NCBI GenBank assembly: GCA_037074705.1
Contig: CM073591.1
Span: 7,439,587 to 7,503,586 of the forward strand
Direction: 5' to 3'
Length of the DNA stretch: 64,000 nt
Source: Zhengitettix transpicula
Taxonomy: Eukaryota > Arthropoda > Insecta > Orthoptera > Tetrigidae
Positions 43,740 through 55,294 of this stretch are shown here, piece by piece; the stretch's first letter is position 1, and every line of letters starts with the position of its first letter. The translations under genes and the position numbers were made by a program. The notes under the pieces were generated by a model. The model did no database searches. It was not told the DNA's origin and worked only from the letters and a program-made list of their open reading frames with translations.

Positions 43740-44990
43740 GTACATTTCCAGGTAGAATGAAACATGCAACAGCTGTACCTCTGTTCAAGAATGGGAACAC
43801 TAAGGATCAAAGTAATTATCACCCAGTGTCCCTCATTCCGAAATTCTCAAAAAATCTTTGAACAAGAAGTATGCAATAGGATCTTCAATAGTTTAAATAA
43901 AAAAAAGTTACTTTGTGCTGCTCAATTTGGTTTTAGGGAAGGATACTAAACAGAAAAGGCAACATTATCCCTAGTAGTGGACATGAGAGGAATTTAATAA
44001 TATGGCTATCCACCAGGAATATTGTGTGATCTCTAAAATGGATTTGACTGTGTGGATCACAATATATTAGAAAAACTGAAATTCTAAAGAATTACTAATA
44101 TATCTGTTTATGGCTTATATCTAACTTATCAGAGACAAAAAAAAGTCGTACAGATAACTCTAAGGGACCAAACATTTAGTTCGAACTGGGGATATGAGGA
44201 TTGGCAACCCCAAGGCTCTACCTTTGGTTCAATCCCAATTTTAATTTATATAAATGATCTTCCAAGGTTCATGAATTTGGCATGTACAGCTGTTCTTTTT
44301 GTGGATGACAAGCATATATTAATTAAAAGAAATTAATGTCATCTATAAATAACTGTAAATAAATACTATTCTAGTGTTATAAATTGTAAGTGAACTAACA
44401 AAACACAAACAATATTATTTCACACTACCAATGCACCCTTGTAACTCTGAACAAATATGACATTGAAGAAGTACAAACATTACTAGACTAGTGGTAGGCA
44501 GTAAATTGAATTGGAAAAATCATGTCGGTTATCTAATAAATAAACTTAGTTTGGCACTCAGAATTATATCCCATTATTCTGATATAAAAATGACTGAACT
44601 AGAATATGCAGATTGAATTTAATTCAATACTGACTTATGATAATATTTGTTGGGGTACTTCTATGGGGAAATACAAGACACTTTTACTTCAAAAGAATAA
44701 TTAATTAGTAAGGTTAAATCACATGTCATTCACAGGACTATTCAAAAAATCAGGTATTCTTCATAGATTGAAGACTTTCTCGGTGAAATTGTTGGCTAAA
44801 ATGTACTAGGCGAAGATGACGACAGGGCTTTCAGTCATTGAAAATTCACAGGACTATTCAAAAAATCAGGTATTCTTCATAGATTGAAGACTTTCTCGGT
44901 GAAATTGTTGGCTAAAATGTACTAGGCGAAGATGACGACAGGGCTTTCAGTCATTGAAATGCCACGTTTTAATTGCTTTTGGCACCAGTG
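43740..44990 (+). mobile_element. Decayed LINE (RT) in intron 10 of copy B
   Basis: The plus-strand frames, broken by stops and shifts, show the jockey/CR1-type RT series: VPLFKNGNTKDQSNYHPVS, IFNSLNKKKLLCAAQFGFRE, a degenerate LSLVVDM block and an IYINDLPRF block, with the YADD position altered (VDD). It lies antisense to the host gene within the segment absent from copies A and C. It is clearly inactive. Confidence 0.75.
44728..44959. repeat. 116-bp perfect tandem duplication
   Basis: ATTCACAGGACTATTCAAAA starts at 44,728 and again at 44,844, and both copies run unchanged to CAGTCATTGAAA. The identity means that it is very recent or an assembly stutter. It sits at the 3' part of the LINE fragment. 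Confidence 0.9.
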
Positions 44991-47900
44991 TGAATATGGA
45001 AATTTTTTTAAAAAAAATTAATATCTGAAAAAACCAAAATAGTCAATATAATTGGTTAATTTATTTAAGTCTGACATATTTGGTTATTTATTAAGTACCG
45101 ATTCCAACTTCATTACTTTAGTTGATAAACGTGTAACATATAACATTATGACTGAAACATAGTCTTTTCTTTACTAAAGGCAAATAAAATGTAACCTTTT
45201 TACTCAGTGGAGATGGAGGCTCTGTTGCTTGTTGTTTGCAGTCTGTCACAGAAAACCTGTCCTCTGGAACAGGGCATCGATTCTTGATGCTCTCCAGAAG
45301 CCATTCCACTCTTACAATGTGTGGCCTAGACAAAATTAAAAATGTCACCATGAAATGCATTAAGTTATAAAGAACTAGCAAAGAATTTGTGCTTATGAAA
45401 AAAAAAGGTTTTTCCAGTCACCTATAGTTGCTTGATGTGATGATGTTAATCTCAGCTGCAACAAAATTTCCCACTATTACATGTGAAATCAATTCTGAAA
45501 TTTCATTGAATCTGGTTGCCCCACCAGCATTCAATATTCGACGTAATTTTTCATTCATCTCAGCAGTGAATCCACTCAGATAAACCTGTGATGGGAAGAC
45601 AAAAGACAGAAAAGGTATAACAGTCAAAAATAATTGATAAGTACCACACTTTCATCTGGTGATTAAAAATGTAAGCCTTTTGACATTTGAGTTTGTCACT
45701 TGGATTCGCACTGCTCTATTTTTAATCACTTAAAAACACCAATAAAGATCACAGACATATGTGGTATTTCTTTAGTACTTATTTTCATCTGTTATTTGTC
45801 TACTTATTCGTCTAATTAGTATACTTTTAACACAGATGTATTTTATATCAATTATGGAATATTTCACTATATCATTGGAAACAAATCAAACCAACCTTGC
45901 AGCCATCCAAAAAGGATCCAGCCCTTTTTGCATCACGGATGTCCAGTTTGTTCACTACATCTATATAATTGTTGCCAACTGAAAGCATAAAAAATGTTTC
46001 CAATATTAAAATGAAAAAATTTACGTCTGATTGAGAATAATTAATAAGAAAGTTAGCCAATTCAGACAAAAAAGTGATAATACAAATACCACACAACATA
46101 TCTGGGGTCCAAAAAGCTTTTTGAGTTATGTCAACTGACAAGTGCAGTTGTGTCGCTCTAGACTTTTCTTTGCAGTTGACGAAAGGGACAAGGATCCCAG
46201 AAACATTGTGTGGTATTTATATTATCACTTTTTTGTCTGTATTGGTTATCTTTCTTATTCATGTTTCCAATAGAAATTAAATTGTAGCACAAAATAGAAC
46301 TTGTAAATAATTTCATGTAATGAAAAATGATGAAAATCCTTTAAAATATCATAAAATGAAAACAAAGTATTGGAAGTTGTATCAATAAAGTTAATACATT
46401 ATAATAATAGTTAATATATTATAAATTAAAAATTTACGTCTGTTATTGAAAATTAATTAAACAAAAAATAGCCAAATACAGACAAAAGAAATGCTAATAT
46501 AAAAACATGTTTCTGGATTCCTTGTTCCTTTCTTCAGGTGCTAAGAAACCTAAAAAACAGAAGAGTCTAAACAGAAGAGTCTAGAACGACACAACTGCAC
46601 AATTCAATTGACAAAACTCAAATCACTTTTTTTTGTCTGTATTTTGCTCTTTTTTTTCATATTATGAATTGTTAATATATTTGAGCTACACTAACTAGTC
46701 TAAAAATTCTGACAGCATGGGCCTAAAATAAATATGGTTTGTTAATTATTTATCAAACAAGAAAAATACATATGACAAGGAATTTTAAAGAATACAGAAA
46801 GTTAATTTTAGCAGACAATGGGGGACAATGTAGTACAACCAACTATAACCATACCTGACTTTTTCACTGGAGTCTGAGGCTTTACTGGAATTATTGACAA
46901 ATTAGACACAGTTGCAGTGGTTGAATTCATAACAGTCTCATTGACATGAGTAGTATTCACTTCACCCTGTATTGAACTTATTGTAGAAAAATTTGGTAGG
47001 AATCCTAAAACAAAATAAAGTGGATACTTCAGCGGCAGTAAATTCCATTTAATTAAAGTAACTAAGGATGGTGTAACATAATCAAGTTAATTACTATGGA
47101 CAGGAGGTAGAAATAAAGACAGAATTATTTTGAAAGCTAGTTTCGCCAGGTTGGACAGGAAGAAACACTTCAGATTATCGGAGGCACAAGCCCTTTCGCC
47201 AGGAGAGAGAAATTCAAATTGCATCTATCAACCATACAGTCCTTGGTGTCCAAAGGTATGTTAAAACTGTGATTGAAACATGCTTGAAATGTAGTACTCT
47301 CTCCTGAAGGAAGTGGCTTTTGTCTCTGAAAATTGGAAATGTTTATTATCAAGAACGTCTTTCTGTCCTGAGTAGCTACGCTGAGCTTCAATTTAAATAT
47401 CTTCACTCTTCAGCTCGACTGGACCGATTGATTTCAGACAAGTTGGCTTCACTGTCTACCTTTCCTACTTAAGTGTGTTATTTGATTTGACCTCATCACA
47501 TTTTTCTTAAAGTGTAACCCAAATGTTAAGGATATTAATTATTAACTGACAAAGTCACATTTGATAATTGGATAGTGAGGAAAGACATAAATATAGGACA
47601 AAGGTTGTGAATATGCTCTGAAGAACGCATATGTTCAAAGCATGGAGATGAAAGGAAGAAGGAAAGACCGAAAATATTCGGCAGGTATATATAACACTTG
47701 AGGAAGAAGTGACTAGGTCAAATTAAATACCACATTTGGATACAAAAGAGACACATCGATGCCAACTTACCTGAAATCACTAGTTGAAATTCATACCCGG
47801 CTGGCACGAGGTTCAGATAATCCTTCCTGACGAAGGGGGCTCAGGCCCTCACAAATTTGAATTTCCACCTATGACAGACTGGACCAACTACTGATTTCAG

Positions 47901-48831
47901 GTAAGACATCACTGTCTCTCTTTCCTATCCAAATGTCTTCCTTCATCAGGAATAAAGATCTGACTGCGTGCTAGCTGGGTACAAATAATATTATATTATG
48001 TTATATATATATTTTATACGTCTATTCAGAGTACACAATTCTATGAACACATTAAAAAGAAGAATTTGCTCAAGGTTATTCTTACAAATCCTAACCAATT
48101 GTAACAAAGATAGTCGTCAATAGCTTATATACTGAATGACTGGGGGATGGACACTTTTTCAGATTGACAAAAAATGGTGAGACAATTGACCCTAAAATAT
48201 ATTTTAATTCCTACATTGGTAAGACCTAACAATGACCACAGGAATAGCACCTTAACAGTTCAGATCAATGACAATAAATAATGAAAGAATATATCTGTAA
48301 ATAAGTCTGTATCTTACACACTATAAAAAACGTGGAATAGAGTAGCTTAGGAATTTATTATAGTTTGTTCTGTAATATTTAATAAGATTACGTGTCACTT
48401 AGTTAAAATTCAGTGTTTTATGTAAATACTATAGGATTAATACTCACGGGATAAATCATGCACTGGTGTGGAGCACTTTACTTCCTTCTTGATTACATAC
48501 TTTTCAAATGGCAGCACATGGCCCTTCTGCAAGCTGTCAGTTATCCATGCTGGGGAGAGACAGGGAAGTTTCCACTGGGAGGCATGATTGAACTTGGTTC
48601 CTGTTCCCTCATTAACAATGAGAACATTAGTCTTGTCAGCGATTAATTCTCCAGTGAAATCACCACCTGAAATTGTTTTTAATATGAAATATCAAATGAA
48701 ATAAAATTTACTCTGAATGAAAATTATAAAGTTTCTTTAGAAATGTAAAACTTGCACATATTTTGTGGAGGCAACAAATTTTTGAAATAAAAATATAATA
48801 CATTTATTTTAATATATACTAATTAGATAAA

Positions 48832-49070
48832 ATAGTTAAATGACAGACAAATTGAAGTGATGATAGAAATAAAATGAAACATTTCTGGACACATTGTTCC
48901 ATTGGTAAGGTGATTAAAAATAAGAGTGCCATGAGTGACACAACTGCACAATCTACTTGATGAACAAAAAAGATAAACTTTTGAGTTCGTCCACTGGATT
49001 GTTTTCAACCTGATATAAGAAACAAAGCTTCCAGAAATGTTGTTTGGTATTTATATCATCATAAGGAAAT
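48832..49070. mobile_element. Family M1-like MITE in intron e5-e6 (copy B)
   Basis: AAATAGTTAAATGACAGACAA and AAGTGATGATAGAAAT on the left are mirrored by TTTGGTATTTATATCATC on the right. The same insertion is present in copy C (60,065-60,320). It is missing from A because of the 1,627-bp deletion. Confidence 0.6.
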
Positions 49071-51653
49071 GTAAGTTATGTGGACGTTTTAAGATACAGT
49101 AATAAGGGAATGACAATATGAATCCATCAATGAGACAATAAAAAAATAATTTGTCGAATAATGCTGAAATTTGTGGTGCATGTGAATGAAAGGTAAGTAG
49201 AATTACCATGTTTGATGATCTGCTCCTTAATAGATTCTTTCTGCTTCCGTGGCAGTCCTGAGCAGGTGACACTCAGATTATGGAAGACATTACACTTGTG
49301 AACCATGAAATCATCATCTTTACCATGCACATTTCTCTCCTTACTGGCAGCCCAAACAGCCCAGACCCACTCTTCTGTCATCACAGGGATTCCCATTTCC
49401 AAAGCTGTCTACAAATGAAACGACATTCTCTTGACAACAGATTAAAACTCAGAACTTTTATTTTGTCACTGATGTCCTATCGTTATACAATGAAATTGCA
49501 AATATGTTGTGGGATTGGATTGAACATCACTAATTTATAGAAATATTCTGATAACAGCTATTCAATTAATATGGTTTCATCATCTTAATATATGGGTAAT
49601 ATAAGCTGTCTAAACATGGTGTGACATAACAACTCATAAAGTAATTAAGGAATTGATTATACAACAAATGTTAACAACTTTTAACCCAATATTAACAAAC
49701 TGGGACAAAAAACTATTTAATAAAAACTAATGATTTTGAAATAATGTGTTCAACTATCATGGATGATTGCCGATTATAATATAACCACACCTCCTGTTTA
49801 TTGCTGATCACCCGATGAGCGACAAGATGCGTCACAGATTTCCGTAATTTATTTGTGAACATACCACCCATAAACTCGATCGTTTCACACAGTTTTTTCT
49901 GTAAGCATACAATGACATGAAAAATCTGTTATGAAAGATAACTTAAAATAATAATAATACATTATTTTTGCTTAACATTTTCTAATTATAATATGGTGAT
50001 ACGGGGAATAATTCATTTATCAATCAACAGTTAAATTTACATACGTTAAAAAAAATTGAACAGAATTCAACAGGGAGGAGTAGGCTGAAGAACTTCTGAA
50101 GAGTAGTGCAATAACTAGAACTTTTAAATTTTTCTAGTATAATGTTTTTATAAGCTCCAAAAATATAAATTGCCTAAACTAAAATATAAAAAAAAAAGTA
50201 CAAGAAAAAGCATCACATACCTTCAATTCGTCATTAAAGTTAGTAGTAGTTACAATGAGATCTCTCATTCCAACTGTGAATATTGGAGAATGCCCAGTTG
50301 GTACAGGGAATCCGCCTAATAAACAAGTTATGACACACCTTGGTCCCACAATTCTGCTGAAATAAAATTTTCATGCAAGAAAGTTTAACTATTGATACAA
50401 ATGCATTTAAAGTTCACATTTAAACTCTAACTATAAGAATAATTTTGTGAATTATGTTAAATATCACAAATTATGGTGTATAAGTTTACTAGTGAAAACA
50501 TTAAGCTCAAGGAAAAATGTATATTTATTAGAAGCTTAAATCCTAAAAGTGGGGCAGCAATATTCAGATATAACTTCTTATTTTTCAAATTGGAATTCAA
50601 AGATAATTGTAAAATTTGATTTATACATTTAATTACAGAAATCTCAAATGAGTAATAACACAGGCTACAGGAATAATTCTTTATTCACAGTCACGGAGGA
50701 GACACCAAAATGTTCTACTAAACTTAATAAAAGCATTCCACTGAATGCCCCAAAAACTTTCTGTCATCACTTACACACACTTGCTTTTGCACAAGTAGTC
50801 ATATGCTGCACCTTTGAAGCTTTCAAAGACAAAAACATCTCTTTTCACAGGACTCAGTTCAAGGCAACAATCTTCAGATAACCATTCAGGACGTAAATCC
50901 TGATCCACACAGCACTGTAAAAAATGTATATAATCTTCAATGTGAACAAACCATTTCAGAGAAGATTTAACTATTGCTGTGACATCTAAATTTATATCAA
51001 ATACTGACACCATTTCACACTTTTGTAAAACTTGAATCAAAGCTGAGAACTTAAGTTAACTGGATACCCTTTAACTCAATGGTGAGTGTAGGAAATTAAA
51101 TTTACGTCACAGATACGTAATTTATTAAACCGTTTTTAATGACACATACTGAATGAAATTTAGCAGAATAAAGAACTGTCAACCAGTCAACAAAAATGAT
51201 AAAGTTAATTATAAAATGCAGTTCAAATGGGATACCCTTGTTCTGTGGTCGAACCGTTCGAATTAATAGCAAGTACAACATATTAATTAATCAATTAAAT
51301 CGGAAAGAATGTTTTATAATAATCAGAATGAAATAAATCAAATGGGTTAGGTATCATTACGAGTGGAGAATTTGCATTGAATTCATTTCGACCCAATTTT
51401 AATAACAGATGACAGAAAAAAATGTTAAAGAGGTTTTAAAATGAGATTTTTTTATAACATATTTATGAACGTGACGACAGAATGATTTATTTTAATGTTG
51501 CAGTTTCGTCTCCGACCTTTTCAATTATTTAACTCTCTTAAGCAGTCTGGAGAAAACATGATGGTTTAATGACAATTTGGATTTTGTAATGATCATGAAA
51601 ATTGAGGGAAAAAGATAAAACAAATATAGGATAAGGAAATAAAAATTCCACGT

Positions 51654-52329
51654 CTAAAATCCTCTTAACTTACATGTTTTGTTTAGTTGAAGAATGGATG
51701 TTCAATTCCAACTCTGGCAAATTATTTCAGAGTTTAACAAATCTTTACACAAGAAATTCTCTTCTCCTGCTAATGTGTAATTCAAAATTTGGTCAAAATA
51801 ATTTCTGCTTTGCCTTGCAGGAGATTTGGAGTTGAAGATCTGAGTTCACTTTTTGTCTTCCACTTACATTCAACTTCAGAAAAACCAACTTAATAAAAAA
51901 TTTAACCTTCTCAGGGTTGACGTCAAATTAATTTTTTAATCATACTTCTGGTCCCCTAAGTTCCACTTTTCACTGACCCTAACAGTGACATCTGAAGCTT
52001 TCCAACAAATAGTCTCATGCAAATGATTTATATCGTACACAACATCTGGCCCTTTTCACAAGTCTCCGTTATTTCCACACGATACGTCATTTTAGGGGGA
52101 TATTTTGAAACTGCATAAACTTATTTTTAAGTAGTTTGGATGTTGACAGATTTAATGTACAGAGTTTTTCAGACCTTGCATGTGAATCACTGACTGTGTG
52201 TCATGTCTAATTCTTTATTTTTTTACTGAAAGACTATGGAGTTTTCCTGATCACTATTACATGTGTGTAGCAAAGTTGTACTCTTGTCGCCAAACCGTCA
52301 GGATTGAGATCTGTCGGGGCATGTTGTAG
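51654..52329. other. Unassigned AT-rich stretch between copy B and BRCT8 exon
   Basis: The sequence turns from intron 1 of copy B into unrelated AT-rich DNA at 51,653/51,654. An open-looking bit near 51,690-51,840 recalls the C-terminal tail of a non-LTR ORF2, but this is not secure. It ends at TTGTAG, a weak acceptor without a clear pyrimidine tract, directly before the BRCT8 coding block. Confidence 0.4.
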
Positions 52330-52779
52330 GAGGAAGCCTTCGAGTGGGGCAATCCCAAGGCGTCTGACGTGATGGCGAAGCTGAAGGTCAACAGCATGGA
52401 CGCGCAGCTGGCCGAGGCCGCCCACCGCTGGCGCCGGAAGCTCTGTGGAGACGCCGTCGACGGCGCCTTCAAGGGTATGCGGGCCATCATCCACACCACC
52501 CAGGAGAAGGGCGAGTCCTTCGCGAGGCTGGTCACGGCCGGCGGCGGCCAGGTGCTGGACATCCCCGCGCCCTACAGCGACGCCGGCGGCGCCACGCACT
52601 GCCTCGCCGAGATCAGCAGGACGCCGCGGCCCATCGACCTGGAGGCGCTGGCCAGGCAAGGAGTCCCCGTGTTGCAGCCCATCTTCCTCAACAACTTCCT
52701 GGTGGCGAACCCGCCGCCCAAAGTCTCCGACGCCGTCGTCCCCGAGTACAAGGCAGTTCTGCGCAAACTCGGACTCTGA
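52330..52779 (+). CDS. TOPBP1: TOPBP1-like C-terminal part, BRCT8 (e25)
   Basis: An open frame of 149 codons plus TGA starts EEAFEWGNPKASDVMAKLK. It continues HRWRRKLCGDAVDGAFKGM, then AIIHTTQEKGESFARLVTAG, GGATHCLAEI and PIFLNNFLVANPPPKV. This matches the order of the vertebrate TOPBP1 C-terminus: a DYEWG start, MRWRKK, GAFSGWKVILHVDQ, RLLQSGG, ATHLF, then YIADYLMQESPP. The exon is strikingly GC-rich, with GC third positions, unlike every other exon here. An in-frame TAG lies directly upstream, so the coding part cannot extend left without a splice. Its phase fits the end of the BRCT7 segment at 36,913. It lies 15.4 kb from that segment because copy B is in between. Confidence 0.85.
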   Translation, partial: EEAFEWGNPKASDVMAKLKVNSMDAQLAEAAHRWRRKLCGDAVDGAFKGMRAIIHTTQEKGESFARLVTAGGGQVLDIPAPYSDAGGATHCLAEISRTPRPIDLEALARQGVPVLQPIFLNNFLVANPPPKVSDAVVPEYKAVLRKLGL

Positions 52780-53139
52780 ATCAGCCCTACTGATGTTAAG
52801 TTGTTATTATTTTAAAACTCGTTTTTATTTTATGTAATAATCATTTTTATTAAAAAAGAATAATTGTGGATACTTCACGAGATGCTTACCACACATTCCC
52901 AAACAAAAACTGTCACGTTAAATGTGTTCTCAAACTGTTGGGTCCATTTTCGGAAGCGGTGGCAGTGGACGTCACATTGGCTTTATTTCTTAGGAAACCC
53001 ACACTTCACGTAGTTCGAAACATCATTTCAATCAAATCTAATTTTACAGAAGTCCATATTAGGTCTACTCTGGCAGCTGTTATCATAAGTCCGCGTGAGA
53101 TTAATGATGAAGGGAAACGAATATTTTTATATATATCAA
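52780..53139. other. 3' flank of BRCT8 exon
   Basis: The sequence is AT-rich again directly after the stop. No canonical AATAAA was found, but AT-rich runs such as TTTTATTAAAAAAG near 52,845 could serve. A 114-codon open frame at 52,866-53,210 runs into a family W copy and has no recognisable content. Confidence 0.35.
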
Positions 53140-53395
53140 GGATGCCTGCGAGAGCCTTCCCAGAGAGCTCTGGAGGAGGGGCTACCTTCACAAGCCCAGG
53201 CCTGTTTTGAGAGGTGCATACCAAATGCCTGATGCAGGTTTATCTATGGTTTTCCATGCATCACTTTTAGGAGAATTGCCGGGTAGGATCCCTTGGCTGC
53301 CTTGCTTTACCTTTCTGCATCCCCCCTTTCCTATGCTATAAGAGGGTAGTCGCCACTATGTGGATTACCCTATACATAGTCTGTCTACATCTTCT
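53140..53395 (+). mobile_element. Family W fragment
   Basis: GCCTGCGAGAGCCTTCCCAG, CAAGCCCAGGCCTGTTTTGA, CCTGATGCAGGTTTATCTA, AGAATTGCCGGGTAGGATCC and GTGGATTACCCTATACATAG are family W landmarks with internal deletions. This is the only W copy on the gene-side half of the window. Confidence 0.6.
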
Positions 53396-54435
53396 TCTTC
53401 ACGAATATTTATGGTAGAATAGCAGCAAAGAGAAATTCCACAAGAGGAATAATACAGTCAGTTGAGTGAAAGAGGAGAAATTATAAATAGTGAGAAGAAA
53501 AGTAAGTAATATGATAGTTGTATAGGGATTAACCAAAAAGAATTCTTCAGGAATTCAGTTGGAAGGAACATTTTAAATCGTTACTCAGACAGGTCCTATT
53601 TTGGCCACCGTCTTCTCATATAACATTGAGTTATATTACAATTGTAGAAATAACCTTTTCACAGTTTGTCTTCATGGAAGAGGTATATTACCAGCCAGTG
53701 TACAAACCAATGAATCCACACATTGTCATTCTGGCAAATGTACAGGCCTGTGTCCAGAAGGAAAATTTAGTGTTATTTCTTCCCATCTTAAAGAGAAAAT
53801 ATGCAACACACAAACAGTGTGCCATTGTAAGATACTTAAAATAATTGGTATGGAATAGAAAAAGTGTAAATGTGTAGTCAAATCTAGACTCAGTCTTAAC
53901 ATGCCTGACGAGACAAGGGTCTTCAGATTTTCAGAGGAGTTGGCTTCCTTCTTCTGGATAGAATCATCTTGTGTGCTGGCTGACTGCACTTGCTTATATA
54001 TAAATAACTAAGAATGATGTTAAATTCTGAAAATAATTGTTATGGACAGAAGAGAGAGGAGATTGGTTATTTACCTGAAATTAAGGGTGTGTTGCCACGC
54101 CAGACAGGAAACTCTTCAAATTTTCAGATGTGTAAGCCGCCTCCTCCTACAGAACATACTGAACTTTGTGCTGGTGTGTCGTCGGGGCATTTTAGTTTTT
54201 GAAATGTATGTAAAAAAAACCTCATTGTGTCATGTAGGAATTTATCAATTTCAAAATTTAACGTAAAACAATTTTAATAAGAAACAGATGTACGGCCCCA
54301 GTTTTCATAATCAATTTAATGGAGCCTCTATTGTATCATATCTCTGGAGGAAGAATTTAGGGGATGAAGAATCATTTGTTGGGAGTACTGGATACAAGCT
54401 TTCAGCTATATCTGGGACACCAAGTGAATATTTGG
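53396..54435. other. Unassigned spacer before copy C
   Basis: This is mixed AT-rich sequence. The part 53,885-54,230 resembles the M2 foldback family (CCTGAAATTAAGG, CAGACAGGAAACTC, TGTAAGCCGCCTCCTCC). Otherwise no gene is supported. It ends abruptly at the duplication breakpoint 54,435/54,436. Confidence 0.4.
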
Positions 54436-55294
54436 TATTTTTCTTCGTATACCTACTGATAATCAGTTTCTGGGGCTTGAGTGTTGTAGTTATCCTTCCT
54501 GGAATTCTGCTAATAGGTAAATAAGTCAATTTGCAACTATATTATGAAAACTAAAAGTTTTAACAAAAGTAAATATACTTTCCTTAAATTAATAATAGGC
54601 AATAGATACTTTTGTACGTAAGTTTAGTTCCATGTTTTTTCAGTTTGTCCAATTATGAAATCTTATGTCTTCGTCCTCAAGGTATTGATATATAATCATT
54701 AGTATTTTTACTCAACCTTTTCATGCCCTTTTTAATTATATACAAATATCTGGATGCCTGGTGTTGCACAGGTTTCATAATTAAACTCAGCAGCATCCAT
54801 AACACATATCTCAATTGTTTTCATGTTATTTCTGGTAACACCCCTCCACCCCCACTCCTAAGGTGCTCCCCTCAATAGCCATAAGATATTGAAATTATAC
54901 ACACAAAATCATCTGGAGAAACACTAACAATATCACTGAGACCAAGAAATATTTATTCGACAGAAATATCGGCAGTTAGCATTTTGCTTGATGTCATCTG
55001 TAATTTCAGGTTTAGCTGCTCAATTTATATTTATATTTTTGCTTTCAGGGTTCCCTTTCCTTCTGTTTTAACTGATTTCTTTTTCTTAACATTTGCTTAT
55101 TTACTAAATTTGTCTCTGTTTTAACAGTTCTGTTGTGGGGTTCAAATCTGTTATAAGAAAGCCAGTCACCTTTGCTTGTTTAACTCTTTTTAGCTTGACG
55201 ATATTGTTGTAGTTTTGTGTCTAAACCACAATTTGATTATAATCTCACACTCAGATTATTTACTTCTCAAATAATCAATGTTAGGATAAAGTGT
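54436..55294 (+). pseudogene. Truncated duplicate of the tetraspan gene
   Basis: Homology to the complete gene begins in the middle of exon 4 (TATTTTTCTTCGTATACC, equal to 23,511). It runs through that exon's end (donor at 54,517) and intron 4, including the fossil family Z copy. At about 55,294 a 561-bp stretch equal to 24,375-24,935 is missing, which removes the last exon and stop. Without exons 1-3 and 5 it cannot encode the membrane protein. Confidence 0.85.

Larger units (their letters stand above)
37235..50914 (-). pseudogene. TOPBP1: TOPBP1-like copy B, exons e2-e20, no first or last exon
   Basis: Minus-strand exons: e2 50,914-50,775; e3 50,356-50,221; e4 49,898-49,791; e5 49,408-49,207; e6 48,666-48,448; e7 47,004-46,855; e8 45,978-45,896; e9 45,585-45,422; e10 45,325-45,196; e11 43,214-43,073; e12 42,969-42,802; e13 42,661-42,477; e14 41,765-41,606; e15 40,568-40,358; e16 40,111-40,007; e17 39,923-39,514; e18 39,152-39,090; e19 38,807-38,724; e20 37,308-37,235. 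This is the only copy with BRCT1 (GGMFTNKLRKSVTHLVAH), complete BRCT2, BRCT3 (VYLSGFTAEM to RPHIVRVEWLLESI), BRCT4 (GLSFTIVGYDNED to TYLWL) and BRCT5 (GCVIGMTTYCG to STHLVCPEPGSQKY and WNVPAVTHEWL). It lacks the start exon, promoter and C-terminus, and e14 carries two single-base losses. As placed it cannot give a complete protein. It may represent the intact gene body misplaced or inverted. Confidence 0.85.
36913..51653 (-). repeat. Right arm of giant inverted repeat (copy B)
   Basis: This is the 14.7-kb reverse-complement counterpart of 27,116-34,158. It retains both segments that A has lost (39,513-45,626 and the interval that contains e4 and e5). The outer end stops in intron 1 at ACGTGGAATTTTT; beyond it the sequence is unrelated to copy A. 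Small substitutions and indels are scattered through it, so it is not a mechanical copy of A. Confidence 0.92.

Noticed and set aside
43740..44990. Intact retrotransposon in copy B
   Set aside because: Stops and frame changes interrupt every RT block and the catalytic motif is altered, so it is a relic.
27116..51653. Simple read-through hairpin artefact (unsplit adapter palindrome) as full explanation
   Set aside because: Such artefacts give arms of the same sequence meeting at a point. Here the arms differ by two large indels and many small changes, and they are separated by a 2.75-kb unique spacer. Other assembly errors, such as haplotype mixing, remain possible.
52234..52659. 141-residue minus-strand ORF in the GC-rich block
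   Set aside because: It is a shadow frame in GC-rich codons. The plus strand encodes the BRCT8 sequence.
52330..52779. Bacterial or other contamination because of GC content
   Set aside because: The frame matches the TOPBP1 C-terminus in order and phase and belongs with the neighbouring BRCT7 exon. A cross-animal chimera cannot be excluded, but bacterial origin can.
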